Origin: Phialophora verrucosa
Lineage: Eukaryota > Ascomycota > Eurotiomycetes > Chaetothyriales > Herpotrichiellaceae
Length of the DNA: 64,000 nt
Assembly (NCBI GenBank): GCA_002099365.1
Contig: MSED01000002.1
Coordinates: forward strand, 2,356,001-2,420,000
Reading direction: 5' to 3'
Part shown: piece by piece, positions 43,539 to 54,511 of the stretch
Layout: the number at the start of each line of letters is the position of its first letter
Position numbering within the stretch: the first letter of the stretch is position 1
The notes under the pieces: generated by a model
The model's input: only the letters and a program-made list of their open reading frames with translations
What the model was told of the DNA's origin: nothing
Databases searched by the model: none
Translations under genes and position numbers: made by a program

Positions 43539-44279
43539 ATGAGGGTCGTTCGGCTTGGAATCCTTGTACCGTCGTCAAACACGGCGTCGGAGCCGCTTAC
43601 ACATGCGATTGTCTCGTCGATCCAATCGAAAGATGTCGCAATTTCCGTACACTTCTCACGATTCCGTGTGACGACGATCGACTTTTCCTCAGAGGCTAAT
43701 GCGCAGTTCGAGACGTTGCCGATCCTGATCGCTGCCAGGCTGCTTGCCGACGCGAAAGTGGATGTAATTGGGTGGAGTGGTACAAGTGCGGGTTGGCTCG
43801 GCTTCGAGCATGATCAGAGACTCTGTGCAGCAATCGAAGCAGACACCGGTATCAAAGCCACGACATCCGTTCTGTCGCTCAACTTAATTCTCCGCAGCCT
43901 GGGTGTTATCTCGTTCGGACTTGTGACACCATATCGAAAGGAGTTGAACGATTTGATTCGAGCGAACTATGCGTCAATTGGAGTGGACATCAACGCGACC
44001 TGGGACCGTCACCTCGGGTTGACGGACAACAACGAGATCGCGAACGTGGACGATGCCACTTTAGATGCTATGGTGATGGATGTGGCCTCGAATGGCGCGA
44101 ACGTCTTGTCTACTTTCTGTACCAATCTTCGGGCAGCACAACGCGTGGAGTATTGGGAGCAGTCATCGTCGGTCATCGTCCTTGATACTGTGGCAAGTGT
44201 CGTCTGGGGTATGCTGAAAATCGTAGAGGTAGACACTAGGCTGGTGAAGGGGTGGGGATATATGTTTGAAGTTGAATGA
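43539..44279 (+). CDS. Asp/Glu racemase superfamily enzyme, arylmalonate-decarboxylase-like
   Basis: A 246-residue cytosolic enzyme of the Asp/Glu racemase fold. The start MRVVRLGILVPSSNTA matches the conserved N-terminus of the maleate isomerase and arylmalonate decarboxylase group. The first active-site segment reads VDVIGWSGTSAGWLG (Gly81 where isomerases and racemases have Cys), the second STFCTNLRA (Cys194). One Cys plus one Gly is the pattern of arylmalonate decarboxylase, whereas maleate isomerase and racemases use two cysteines. The middle segment LGVISFGLVTPY is the usual beta strand and turn. Decarboxylation of a malonate-type acid is therefore more likely than isomerisation, but the substrate is unknown. 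No intron; neighbours give no pathway hint. Confidence 0.8.
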   Translation: MRVVRLGILVPSSNTASEPLTHAIVSSIQSKDVAISVHFSRFRVTTIDFSSEANAQFETLPILIAARLLADAKVDVIGWSGTSAGWLGFEHDQRLCAAIEADTGIKATTSVLSLNLILRSLGVISFGLVTPYRKELNDLIRANYASIGVDINATWDRHLGLTDNNEIANVDDATLDAMVMDVASNGANVLSTFCTNLRAAQRVEYWEQSSSVIVLDTVASVVWGMLKIVEVDTRLVKGWGYMFEVE

Positions 44280-44432
44280 TTATCTTGGATGGGGCCGAGC
44301 TCGGCCAAGCGAACGTGTACCCCGTAAACCAGAAATTGATGACACCATCAGCGGTCGTAGATTGTTCCCAGAGTGAAGCGAATGGTCACCTTCTCAGGCT
44401 GAGACGCGGATATGCGCGGCAAGGCTGATGAT

Positions 44433-44450
44433 GGTGGTGGTGGTGGTGGT
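44433..44450. repeat. (GGT)6 microsatellite
   Basis: Six perfect GGT units in non-coding sequence, nine bases upstream of a hairpin. Confidence 0.85.
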
Positions 44451-44458
44451 TGCTGGGG

Positions 44459-44485
44459 TGACGGACTCTGTGTACGAGTCCGTCA
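44459..44485 (+). other. Perfect hairpin upstream of the F-BAR gene
   Basis: TGACGGACTC and GAGTCCGTCA form a 10-bp perfect stem with a 7-nt loop (TGTGTAC), about 155 nt before the ATG. It would be a stable RNA hairpin if transcribed. Confidence 0.55.
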
Positions 44486-44640
44486 TTGGGGTTCGCCTGC
44501 ACATCTGATCGGCTCCGTTGACAATCCTCAGCATCTGCTTGACACTCGGACACACTGCATCCAGCATCCAGTATACGGTTACGACCCTCCTCGTGCCCGT
44601 TATTCAGAGATAGCAGAACCATTCTTTCTAAGCTGGCACG

Positions 44641-47600
44641 ATGCCAGCAGGCACTGCCTCCGAAGTGGGCGCCCCTCCATCTGTGCCGCTGAGCTGTGAG
44701 TCTCCCATCCCTGCAGCCATTCCGACGCTGCTAACCGCTACCTAGTTTCCAATAACTTCTGGGGACGAGACGATGCCGGCGTCGACCCTTTGCTTACCCG
44801 CATGCAAAATGCCAAAACCACATGCGACGAACTGAAAGCATTCTACAATGCCCGCGCCGCCCTGGAGGAAGACTATGCCAAAAAGCTGCTGAGTCTGTCC
44901 CGAAAGCCTCTAGGCAGTGTGGAACAAGGGTCGCTGCGCGCCAGTCTCGACGTCGCGCGGGGAGAGACGGAATCAATGGGCAAGCAACATGCCTTGATCG
45001 CCCAACAGATGAAGTCCGAGCTGGAAGAGCCCTTGGCAGCGTTCGCCGGCGGGATTAAGGAGCGGCGAAAGATTATTCAGAACGGGATCGAGAGGCTACA
45101 CAAAATGAAGCAAACTCAGACTGCCCACGTGAACAAGTGTAGGGACAAATACGAACAGGATTGTTTGCGGATCAAGGGTTACCTTGCTCAAGGCCACATG
45201 GTCATGGGACAAGAGGAGCGCAAGAACAAGGCCAAGCTGGAGAAGACTCAGATCAACATGGCGTCGAACTCAAATGACTATGAGGCGGCTGTCAAGGTCC
45301 TGGAAGAGACAACTGGTCGCTGGAACAAGGAGTGGAAGGCTGCCTGCGACAAATTCCAAGATCTCGAGGAAGAACGACTTGACTTCACAAAGTCGTCCTT
45401 GTGGGCTTTCGCCAACATCGCAAGCACGGTTTGCGTCTCCGACGACTCCTCGTGTGAGAAGATCCGTCTAGCCCTAGAGAACTGTGAGGTGGAGAAGGAT
45501 ATCACGAGCTTCATCAAGACTTGTGGCACTGGTCAAGAAATTCCCGACCCTCCGCGATACATCAACTTTGCCAGAGACGACGTTGATAGCGCATCTGATG
45601 TCTCGGAGGACGACTACTCAGTCGCACAGTTCTCGAGAACCACGAATCCTGCTTTCAGATCGTCGTCACCGACACACTCCCCGAACACGAAGCCAAGAAG
45701 CAGCCAGACTCCGGAACGACGCTCAGAGGAGCCGACGAGACCCGACGAGGATGACATGCCAACACCTCAGAATTCCAATAGCGGTCGCCCGCCGCCTCTC
45801 AACTACAAACAACCACAGGCCGCCAATGTACCGCCCAACTATTCGCCGAGTCAACATGGCGGAGTTCCTCAGGTGCCGCACAACCAATACCCGACTGAGG
45901 GCATGACCATGTTCTGTCGCTCAGACGCTCCTTCTGTGACAGGCTCGGCGTTGTCTTCAAACACTCGACCCGAAAGCAGGGATGACCAGAGCGACTATTC
46001 TGCTCCAAGCTCGTTCACTAGTGCTGAACCGTCGTCTGGAGCAGCTTCGCCTACGAAAATGGCTCCCGTCAACGGAGTTCAGTTGCCAGGCATGACCTCG
46101 CCCGAAAAATCGGTCTATAAGAAGAGATCGGGATTCTTCTCCAACAGCCCATTCCGCCGCAAGTCGAGGAAGGAGCACGAAAACCCGACAGCGAGTGATG
46201 TCTCGTCTAATCGCAGCACATGGACCGGTGGCTCAGCCGCGAACGGTCGCATCAACCTGAATCCGACAGTGTCAAGCGCCCAGTCAAGTCCGACTAAATC
46301 CCCAGTGCGGCAACAGCAGAGTTACTTCAACCGCAACGCAGCTGATATGGCTCCCGAGGGTGAAGAAGCCCCGGATCCACGAGCAAACTTTCAGCTGAAC
46401 ATTGGCAACAACGTCTTCGACGTGGCAAGTCCTGACGGGTCTCAAGACGCAACACCAAAGGCCGGTGCTGCCAGCCGCCGCAGTTTCCTCCCACCCCCGA
46501 CGGCGTCCGCTCTGACGGACGACCCAATGCATGATCCAATCGCACAGGCACTGGCAGATTTGAAACAGAGTTCTGGCAGCAGCAGTGGCATGGCCAAGCA
46601 GGCAAGTACTCGTGTTGCCGTGGATCGATATCACGGAGTGGCCACTCCAGCGCCGGAGCAGGAACCGCTCACTCGTCCAGGCATTCTGAGCGCAGAAAGT
46701 CAAGCAAGACTGGCCGCCCAGAGAGGCACACCTCCTCCGGCTTATGAGACAGCGGGCGGCGAGCCACGACCAGCAGGCCGAGCTCAAATGGCGCTCGGCG
46801 TCCCTCAACCCGCCCACACCAAACGAGAAATGATCAATCGCACCGAAACCTGGGGTACGAACCGGGTCAACGGCAGCCAGATTCAATCATCAAGGCCGGG
46901 AACACGAGACGGCCACCGAACTTCCGCACAGGGCATGATGCGTGCAGCAAGTCCTCAACCGCAATCCTACGGTCAACCTCCTCGAGCACGCAGCCCACAG
47001 CCACAAGGTCAATTCACCCAGCCGTCGAGAGCGAGAAGTCCCGCTCCGGGCATGATTCCCCGAGCTGCGAGTCCTCTACCACAAGCACAGAGTGCATATC
47101 AGCCTCGATCTAGGAGTCCCGCGCCTGGAATGATTCCTAGAGCAGCGAGTCCAAACCCCATGGCGCAACAACAGGGCGCAAGACCAGGAAGTCAACAATA
47201 CCGCGCAGCATCGCCAAATCCGTACGCCGGGAGATCAAGGCAGGATCCGAGGATGAGCCACACATCCCGACAGGGAAGTGGGATGGAAATGCAGCTCAGC
47301 TCTCAAGACGTGACACGGTACGATGGGCAGGGCGGTGGTGGCAGTGGCCGCAATCGTCATAACATGATGCGCCCGAACTCGAGCTTTGGTGGGGATCGAT
47401 ATTCCCAACAGCAGCAGGGTTATGATCGGCAACCCCAATCGCAGCAACGCGCCGGCGGGATGGACATTGAGTTGCGGAGAGAGAGGAGCAAGTCTCTTGC
47501 CAGCATTCCGTATCGTGGTCCTCCGCCAGAGGCGCAGCGCATATTGCACTATGGTAAGCAAGGTCGCCCGTCCGCATGCCTCACAAAAAAGATCGCTAAC

Positions 47601-47795
47601 CTGAATGTGTCAGCACGGGCAATGTACTCGTACGCAGCCGCCATTCCAGAGGAACTCTCCTTCAGTAAAGGCGATATTCTGGCGGTGTTACGACTCCAAG
47701 ACGATGGATGGTGGGAGGCCGAGGTCAAGGAGTCGACGCGTGGCGTCAAGGGCGGTATCGGGCTGGTTCCTAGCAATTACCTGCAGAGATGCTAA
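44641..47795 (+). CDS. F-BAR and SH3 domain cytokinesis protein (Cdc15/Imp2-like)
   Basis: Exons 44641-44695, 44746-47553 and 47614-47795 give 1014 residues. Proteins of this type bind the plasma membrane at the division site and scaffold the actomyosin ring and septum. The F-BAR domain (about residues 18-270) starts SFSNNFWGRDDAGVDPL and includes FYNARAALEEDYAKKLL. A long disordered region (about 280-930) follows, with seven RxxSP motifs at about residues 750-845. A C-terminal SH3 domain (about 955-1014) has ARAMYSYAA, DDGWWEAEV and GLVPSNYLQ. The 50-nt first intron is needed for the start. The 60-nt second intron (GTAAGC...CAG, CTAAC branch) is in frame and free of stops, so an unspliced form would remain coding. 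Confidence 0.92.
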
Positions 47796-48360
47796 GGTTG
47801 GGCGATTTGTCATTGATCGAGGACAGTTTTGGGAGATATTCATGAAGAGTATGGGAAGGATACTGCTGAGGTGGGATGCTCATGTGTTGACGTTCGTGAG
47901 CTTTGGAATATGCAAGTCCACGTCCATGAGCTTTTGGAATATTCACATGCCGAGGCATGGAGTCTGTGCCGGCATCTGGATAGAATCACGGCGACGTTTT
48001 GCTTTTCACTTTGACGAATATGCCCGTGAATTGTGAATATGTACGATATGGGAGAGGGTGCAAACCGTGGCGAGGCGAGGCAAGGCGAGGCGCGACAGAG
48101 AGAGGAGGCGTTTTGTCAAAGTTGTCGTGATCCCTAATGCCTTTGACGTTTTGCGCTGTCCTTGAATTTCCTCTCCCGGACCGAGTACATACCAGTCACA
48201 AGCAATAAGAGCTACTGTACATACGTATGGCGCGATGGTGTGCTGCTGCATTAATGGCATGGAGAGTTTGGAGTCTGCATATGTACAGTATATGCTATAT
48301 ACGTGCGGAAGGTCATCCTGGGTACTGTACGAGTACGAGTACATATTCAAATGAGATGGT

Positions 48361-48556
48361 CAGTCGTCAGTCGTCAGTCGTCAGTCGTCAGTCGTCAGTC
48401 GTCAGTCGTCAGTCGTCAGTCGTCAGTCGTCAGTCGTCAGTCGTCAGTCGTCAGTCGTCAGTCGTCAGTCGTCAGTCGTCAGTCGTCAGTCGTCAGTCGT
48501 CAGTCGTCAGTCGTCAGTCGTCAGTCGTCAGTCGTCAGTCGTCAGTCGTCAGTCGT
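48361..48556. repeat. Perfect 28-copy tandem array of a 7-bp unit (CAGTCGT)
   Basis: 196 bp are exactly 28 uninterrupted copies of CAGTCGT, followed by a truncated CGTCAGT. As the unit is not a multiple of three, every plus frame reads the same heptapeptide, which explains the two overlapping repetitive ORFs. Confidence 0.98.
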
Positions 48557-48703
48557 CGTCAGTTCCCACATGGGTTTGGATTGTGTTGGGAGGATATCCA
48601 TGCGCATGCCCTGGCTGGGGCTGGGCCAATGTACATACTCTTTTTTTATTATGCGTTTTCATGTGATACATATGATGTGATGTGATTACTCGGTGCATGT
48701 GAT

Positions 48704-48752
48704 GAAACCAATAGATCGAGCGATGGAGGAAACCAATAGATAGAGCGATGGA
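48704..48752. repeat. Direct 24-bp repeat, two copies
   Basis: 48704-48727 and 48729-48752 are 24-bp copies beginning GAAACCAATAGAT with one mismatch, 25 bp apart. Confidence 0.85.
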
Positions 48753-48786
48753 TGGATGGATGAATGAATGAATGAATGAATGAATG
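48747..48786. repeat. Tetranucleotide run (GATG)4(AATG)6
   Basis: Four GATG units change to six AATG units in a continuous 40-bp tract, which suggests slippage after a point change. Confidence 0.9.
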
Positions 48787-49978
48787 AGCGGGACGAGACT
48801 TCAGCTCTGGATTTGGCTTCAAGTCAAGCTAAGCTGATGCTCCTTCTGAAGCTACTGTAGCTCCTCGTGTACGGTATCGTACGGAGGACCTAGAGGACCT
48901 GGCGATATGCATACACATGGGTTTGATTCTCAGCCACCTGCCATCTACATATCACTTTGTTCCTCTCTAGTTCCTCTCGTCTATACTCTAGCAGGGAATA
49001 CTCGTGCTTCGACGATCTCATCCTTCACGAAAATTTTGACATGATCCATGATCCATGAAACAGTCCATGCGTGTACTACATGAGCTACTGTGTACGTGTC
49101 CGCGTACTCTTTACTCGTCAGGGTAGCGTGTGAAGGTGTGGATGCCAAACGGATCGATGGTGTCTGCGCTCCGCGAATCCGCGCGACACCAAATGCGCTA
49201 AAATGTTCTCGCGGACATCCGGGGTATGTACTCGTATGTACCTTTTAGTTGTACTCGTACTTTGACAGGCACGCAGGTTGCACCCTTGTCCACGAGTAGG
49301 TACCCCGTAACATGCTCGAGTACCACCCAGCTGGGACTGTGGATTGAGAGTTGCATCTGCAGCTGCACTTGCATTACATCGCAGCTTCCAAGCTAGCCAG
49401 ACATTTGTGATGGCTGCACTTCTTAGTGCATGACCATGACGTCCTCTACGCGTCGAGTCATCTGCTTTTAGCTGCGTATGTTTCTCCCTTCTGCCCTCGT
49501 ATATTGTTTTTCCTGGTTGCGGGTACGCGGACATCTCGTTCTGTTTGAACGTTTTGGCGGGGATGGATGGCCTCGAGCGGACAAGGGGGTGTCGCAACTG
49601 TACGTCACCGTAGACAGGGGCCACCTCAAAGGTGCCAGGTCCATCTGATGTGTGGAACCATCAAAGCTCCCCCTTCCCTCGTGATCTTTTTGTGATGGCT
49701 GACCAGTTTGACATGCTTGAGATGCTGGATGGTTCTCAGATACGAGCACGACTCGGATGAAAACGGGTCAGTTGCTGCCCAACATTCTTCGTGCTGCAGG
49801 TGTGGGACGTAGAGCCATGCAGGGGCCGAAGGGACCAAACTTGCCCGGCGCAAGGTCTTCTCGACCATGTAGATATGATTGGTCCTTAGTAGCATCGCCA
49901 GACAAGGCTCTGCGGACTGCTCGAGGAAGCATTGATGTATTTTGGTAAAGTCTTCTCAATGTAGCCTGCTAGATCGAA

Positions 49979-52405
49979 TCAGATCGGATGTCGTGGTTCC
50001 ATGTCTGCATAATGTCCATTCATAATATCACTCGGGTTCGAAGCCTGCATGTGCATTTCGTAACCCATCTGCGTGGCATCATCGGCATAGCCAAAGGGGA
50101 AGTAGGTATCCTCCGTTTGAGGAATGCCTACCCATGTTTGCATCGAATTGTAGTCCCATCCGTTCATCATCTGCGGGCCCCCAATGGGGCTGTCCCAACT
50201 GGTACTCCAGTTCAGAGTATCAAACATGTCATCCATGAACATTTCCTGGTTTGCCGTGCTCACGTCTTGTGGATTGCCGTACACATTGGCAAAGGACACG
50301 TCGATGTAACTTGGACGCAAGGCAGATGTTGGTTGTGGGTGCAACAGCGGCGCTGGAGTGCCCGTGGACGCCGTTGTGCCCATGGCGTTGGGCATGTATA
50401 CTTCTCGCGGCTCCTGGATGGCGGCCGCATGTCTTTTGCTTGCGTCGTACAGTCTGATGAGAACTTCGTGAGACCGGCGAGCGGTGGGGCACCAGCTTTG
50501 AAGATCTTTGATGGTGCTAATGGCGGCCTCGACTTGTTGACGGCAGCTATCCACAACCTCGGCGTCATGAGGATCCGAGTAAAGTGACAGTAGAGGAACC
50601 ATTGCGGCTTGATAGACGAGCCATGTGGCATTCCAGCCAGACATCTGACATGCTTTTTGACCTCGCCAAGTCGCCGCGATGTCAAAGATCAACGCAGCAC
50701 AGACTTCGCGGCACAACTCGATCGCGGCCTTCTTTTCCTCGGGTAGTCTTTCCCAGGTGATCTTCCGCATGGCGTACCACAGCAGCACCGGTCGGTGGAG
50801 GATGACCCTGTTGGAAAGGTACTTCCACCTCATGACGTTCTTGAGGGTCGTGATGCCAGGTGACTCGTTGACATGTGGGTTCGGCGAGCCCATCAGCACT
50901 GATGAATGTCTGTACCATTCCAGATACAGGGCATCGAGGGCATGGCGTTCGTGCTCCTCCAACAATGGTGACACAGCAAGGGCGTCTTCCATCCTTGTGC
51001 TGATGATGCAGAAGCGAACGTTCTCCTGCACCAATGCCAGCATGGCCGCTGACTGGCCAATTGGCTCTTGTGGAGGCTTTGCGGTAATGGCATGGCTCAT
51101 CCGACCCATACTTGGTCTACCGAGGGTGTTGCCCGCCCAGGCATCCAGCATGAAAGTGCACCACCATATCCTCCGCCGCATCTCTATTGAGAATGACGCC
51201 TTATGAGCCTTGGCGGGCCCAACCCCCTCGGAGTAGTCTCGATGTAGGCCCAGCATGGTGGCGACCCTCAAAGTGGCGCCCATCAGGCTGTTGGCTTGAT
51301 TGGGTACCTGGATGTAGTGGAGATAAAAGCCGCTCAGAATAGCGAGAGCTTGAACAGTCTCCAGATGAGCAGAATCCAATGTGTCCATGGTGAGATGCTG
51401 TTTCGCTCGGTTGAAGTACACTTGGTGGCCCGTGTCCTCGGCTGTTCCTGCCGCTACACTGCCCATGGCGAGGACACTGTTCAGTAGCAACTGCCATCTA
51501 GGATCCGTCCTTTTCGCAGCCATGTATGTATCTCTGAAGGCCTGTTCCTCAATCAGAGGTATAAACGGATGGACATAAGTGAAGTACGCATTGATCAAGG
51601 GGATCTCATCCCACGCAGGCGCCGCAGGGGTGTCGGGCCGCGGGTGGTCATGCTGTAGGGCACGAGCTTCTGGAGCTGGTGATGACTCCCGGGAGGGAAT
51701 GGCGCTTCTCCCGGGGGACTTGGTCAGGCAGTCCGGATCGAGCCAAGTGATTACTCGTAGGACTGCCATGACTGATGATATTCCGAGGTAGGACGGATTC
51801 TGCTTCACAGATAGTGAGAGCATGTTCACGTCGTCGGTGATGCCTCTGATAGCATGAGGCTTGCGTTCTGGAAAGCCATCATTGCTGTCCTCGGGCATTG
51901 GCTGCAGCTGCTCAAGATTGGCAGCATCGGGGTTGACTGGAGGGGGTTTCTCCTCAACGCTGGGTGTCCGTGGAGAAGGAGGATGAAATGGACTGCTTTT
52001 CTGGATGAGTTCGACGAGCCTTTCCCGGGGAAGGTCTTTCAGCTGATCCGGGTGCACATTGGGGAAGAGTTTCTGCAGAATACCTCGATACTCTTGGAGA
52101 GTTTGTGAGATCTTTTCCACGGACCTGTTCAAACACGTAAGGAATTGACCAAGTACGGTGAGCAGTGGATCTGCTCACCTTCTGGAGGGCATTTGCCGCT
52201 GCCTAGGCTCGGTGTAGTGGCAAGATGCAGCCTTTCGATACCATTGGCACGTTTCGCACGGATGCTCACCATTGCACCTTATTTTGCGACGCCGGCAGGG
52301 CTCGCAGGCTCTCACAGTAGAGGTCCGTCGTTTCGCCGCAGCGCTGGCATTTTGCTCGGCCTGGTCCGGGCTGGCGTATTGAGCGGTCTCGAACGTATGG
52401 AACAT
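49979..52405 (-). CDS. Zn2Cys6 transcription factor with fungal_trans domain
   Basis: Exons 52179-52405 and 49979-52124 with a 54-nt intron give 790 residues. The zinc cluster is at about residues 37-68: RACEPCRRRKIRCN, then HPCETCQWYRKAASC. A short coiled linker after the splice (VEKISQTLQEYRGIL) is typical for dimerisation. The fungal_trans middle domain starts about residue 260 with INAYFTYVHPFIPLIEE and contains LGLHRDYSEG and RRRIWWCTFMLDAWAGNTLGRP-like sequence (helix with RRIWW). The C-terminal part is Q/N/M-rich and may activate. The 5' splice site lies in a perfect 9-bp hairpin; if unspliced, a TGA follows at once and only the zinc cluster is made. Target genes unknown. An ATG further upstream in the same frame is not seen. 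Confidence 0.87.
52157..52179 (-). promoter_or_regulatory. Hairpin covering a 5' splice site
   Basis: On the transcript the last exon base and the intron start form GGTGAGCAG, which pairs perfectly with CTGCTCACC five bases later. The 9-bp stem therefore encloses the exon/intron border (52179/52178). The arms are seen directly; an effect on splicing is inferred. Confidence 0.55.
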
Positions 52406-54511
52406 TCTGAGAGCAGCCACTGAAGCAGCAGGCGACAATCGGTGCTGGAGGCTGGTAGAATTGGTCTTAGGGAGCAGATTGCTCGCCCAGCAAAACAAGC
52501 CAGTTGGGTAGGTCGAGAACCTGTGGTCAATGGAGCTCTGGCAATTGAAAATCGTCCGTCAGGAGGAGCGCAGCAAGCGTGTCCCACCATCTACCGACGG
52601 CAGTTGCGATGAGCTTCTCCTAAGGACGGCGCCGATCCGTTATCGTGGCCGAGGTTGTGTGAGATCGGCCGGGTGAGAGCCAACAAGAGGATTGGGTAGA
52701 AAGTCAACAAACAAATGCACAAGGCAATACAAGTAGGCAGGCTGGCTTCTGCAATGACACAGAGTGGAGGAGGAAGCTTGTTCCCGTTCCCCCAGATCTG
52801 GAGTTGTATATGTTCAGAGACTACAGGTCCTTCATCTAGCACATGGATGAATCCGGGGAAACTGTGGGAATAATCATGGCCATCTCGACCGGGGATTGGG
52901 TTAGCTTCAACGATGTGCATGACGGGCTAATATACCTGCTTGAGTTAGTAGTTGGACCTCAAGAGGGTGTGATGTCGAGTGTGAAAAGCAGGCGAGAAGA
53001 GACGGGCGTGATGGGATCGGAAGGGGATGGCGCAGACTGTGGATGTGGAAGCCACTTAGGATGACCGGGGTCGAGGTGCCGGGATCGTTGATCAGTGATG
53101 ATTGATCTCAGGCTAGAGTCACATACAGGGATTGCGAGAGGCCTGGCGTGTTTGACCACCGGGCCAAGGAGAAGATTGGAAAGAGGAAAAGCTCCAGAAG
53201 GAAAAGAAGCATGAGAATACGAATAACACTGTCGTGTGTGCAGTAGTGTGTCGATTAGAGGCAGGCTACTGTAGGGGTGACTTCGGCGCGACAGTGTGTA
53301 CGGTCGCATTGAGCTAGGCAGCCGGTGGAGGGGCAGAAGGGAGATTGTGAGGGAGTATCTGGTCGTGTTGGTGTAGCGCGTCCTCGTATGTAACGGTGAG
53401 AGCATGTGTGGGAGGAGAGAGAGAAGTGTGAGGGAAGAGTGACGGACGGGTGAGTTGTCGCAGACCGGGGAGATTGTGGGGAGCTCGACTTGCGTCCTTC
53501 CCTCCACAACCACATGGTCTGCCGCCATGCTACTGAATGTTGGTCTTGCGGTCTTGGTTGCCTTCCCCTCCACCTCCTCTTCATGAATTCATTTCCCTGT
53601 CTCCAGGCATCCAGATGCTCCACATGCCGGCAGTCCTCTAAAGCGTGGGCCCTTCGTACAGCTGACAGATGTTGCTGCTGTCCTACGCTGACCTGAGAAG
53701 TACCAAGCTTTGTATGCTATCATCATCATCATCGTATTGATCTTTTACCGTTGCTATACTCGTACAGCCACACTCTTGAATCTCCCCACAGTTTACCCTT
53801 CCCCAGCCCATAGGTCGACTTTGGCCCAATTCTACAGGCCACAACCAGAGCCTTGCAGCTTGGCTCCTGTGATGAGTTCTGATCATTTAGCCGCCGTTAG
53901 CAGACACTAGCCCTGGATCTCCGGGTCTCCGTCGAGCTTTAACCGTCGGCCTTCTGGATTCTGCCGAAAATCTGCCCACCGGCCGCTGTTTCGTCGAGGT
54001 CATTCCCACCCTTCTGGAAGCCGTAGCTCTTGGAGTCTTCCCGCTTGGCTGGTTATTGCCCTGCCTTGCGACATGCCAATTTCGGAATCGATGTATTGTC
54101 AGCTGTTCGCCCCATTGTCTATTGCTGAACACCTCCTGCCACCCGATATTCTACCGGCAAAGGCAACTTTTCGAGTACTTGTCCCTTCCCAACCTCCGAG
54201 CGGGTCTGACTCTTGTTGCTTCTCAAACACGCCCAGGGTGGTTACAACAGTTACACACAAGCGCCCTCCATCTTCTAAAAGGCTGTCATCAGGCTGAGTC
54301 TTCGATTAAGTCATATTTACAGCCTTTCAATTCAGCCACCCATCGACCCGAGCCAGTAGATGGACATGTCTTCCTCAATTTGTCAAAACCGGACCAACCT
54401 GCATCCATGCAATGTTGCTCAGCCATTTCGCACGCCCTAATCCTGTCTCATGCATCATAACCTCCGCTTGCCTTTTATCCCTCAATGCCATGCATTGTGC
54501 CTGGGCCTGCC
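52406..54511. other. 2.1 kb intergenic region upstream of the second regulator
   Basis: Lies between the regulator start and the beta-mannosidase stop, both on minus. It contains a 204-codon minus ORF at 52959-53573 and a 134-codon plus ORF at 54056-54460; both look like low-complexity translation without domains. A long promoter and leader is the simplest reading. Confidence 0.45.

Larger units (their letters stand above)
44280..44640. promoter_or_regulatory. Promoter and leader of the F-BAR gene
   Basis: 361 bp holding a (GGT)6 run at 44433-44450 and, directly after it, a 10-bp hairpin. Both are likely in the promoter or 5' leader of the F-BAR gene. Confidence 0.5.
47796..49978. other. 2.2 kb convergent intergenic region rich in tandem repeats
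   Basis: No supported gene. It holds the 3' regions of two convergent genes, a GGCGA-rich stretch at 48069-48093, the 28-copy heptamer array, a 24-bp direct repeat, a tetranucleotide run, and several GTACTCGTA/TACGAGTAC words at about 48325-48345 and 49225-49260. ORFs within the heptamer array are repeat artefacts. Confidence 0.6.

Noticed and set aside
39506..47795. Biosynthetic gene cluster
   Set aside because: No backbone enzyme (PKS, NRPS, terpene cyclase) and neighbours are unrelated housekeeping genes.
48361..48556. CRISPR-like array
   Set aside because: The repeat is a simple 7-bp tandem unit without spacers, and the genome is fungal.
48227..48685. Two overlapping plus ORFs of 152 and 125 codons with SSVVSRQ-type repeats
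   Set aside because: They are translations of the 7-bp tandem array, which reads open in all plus frames; no coding support outside the array.
52959..53573. 204-codon minus ORF upstream of the second regulator
   Set aside because: S/P/L/T-rich composition without domains or conserved-looking blocks; likely chance ORF in a pyrimidine-rich leader.
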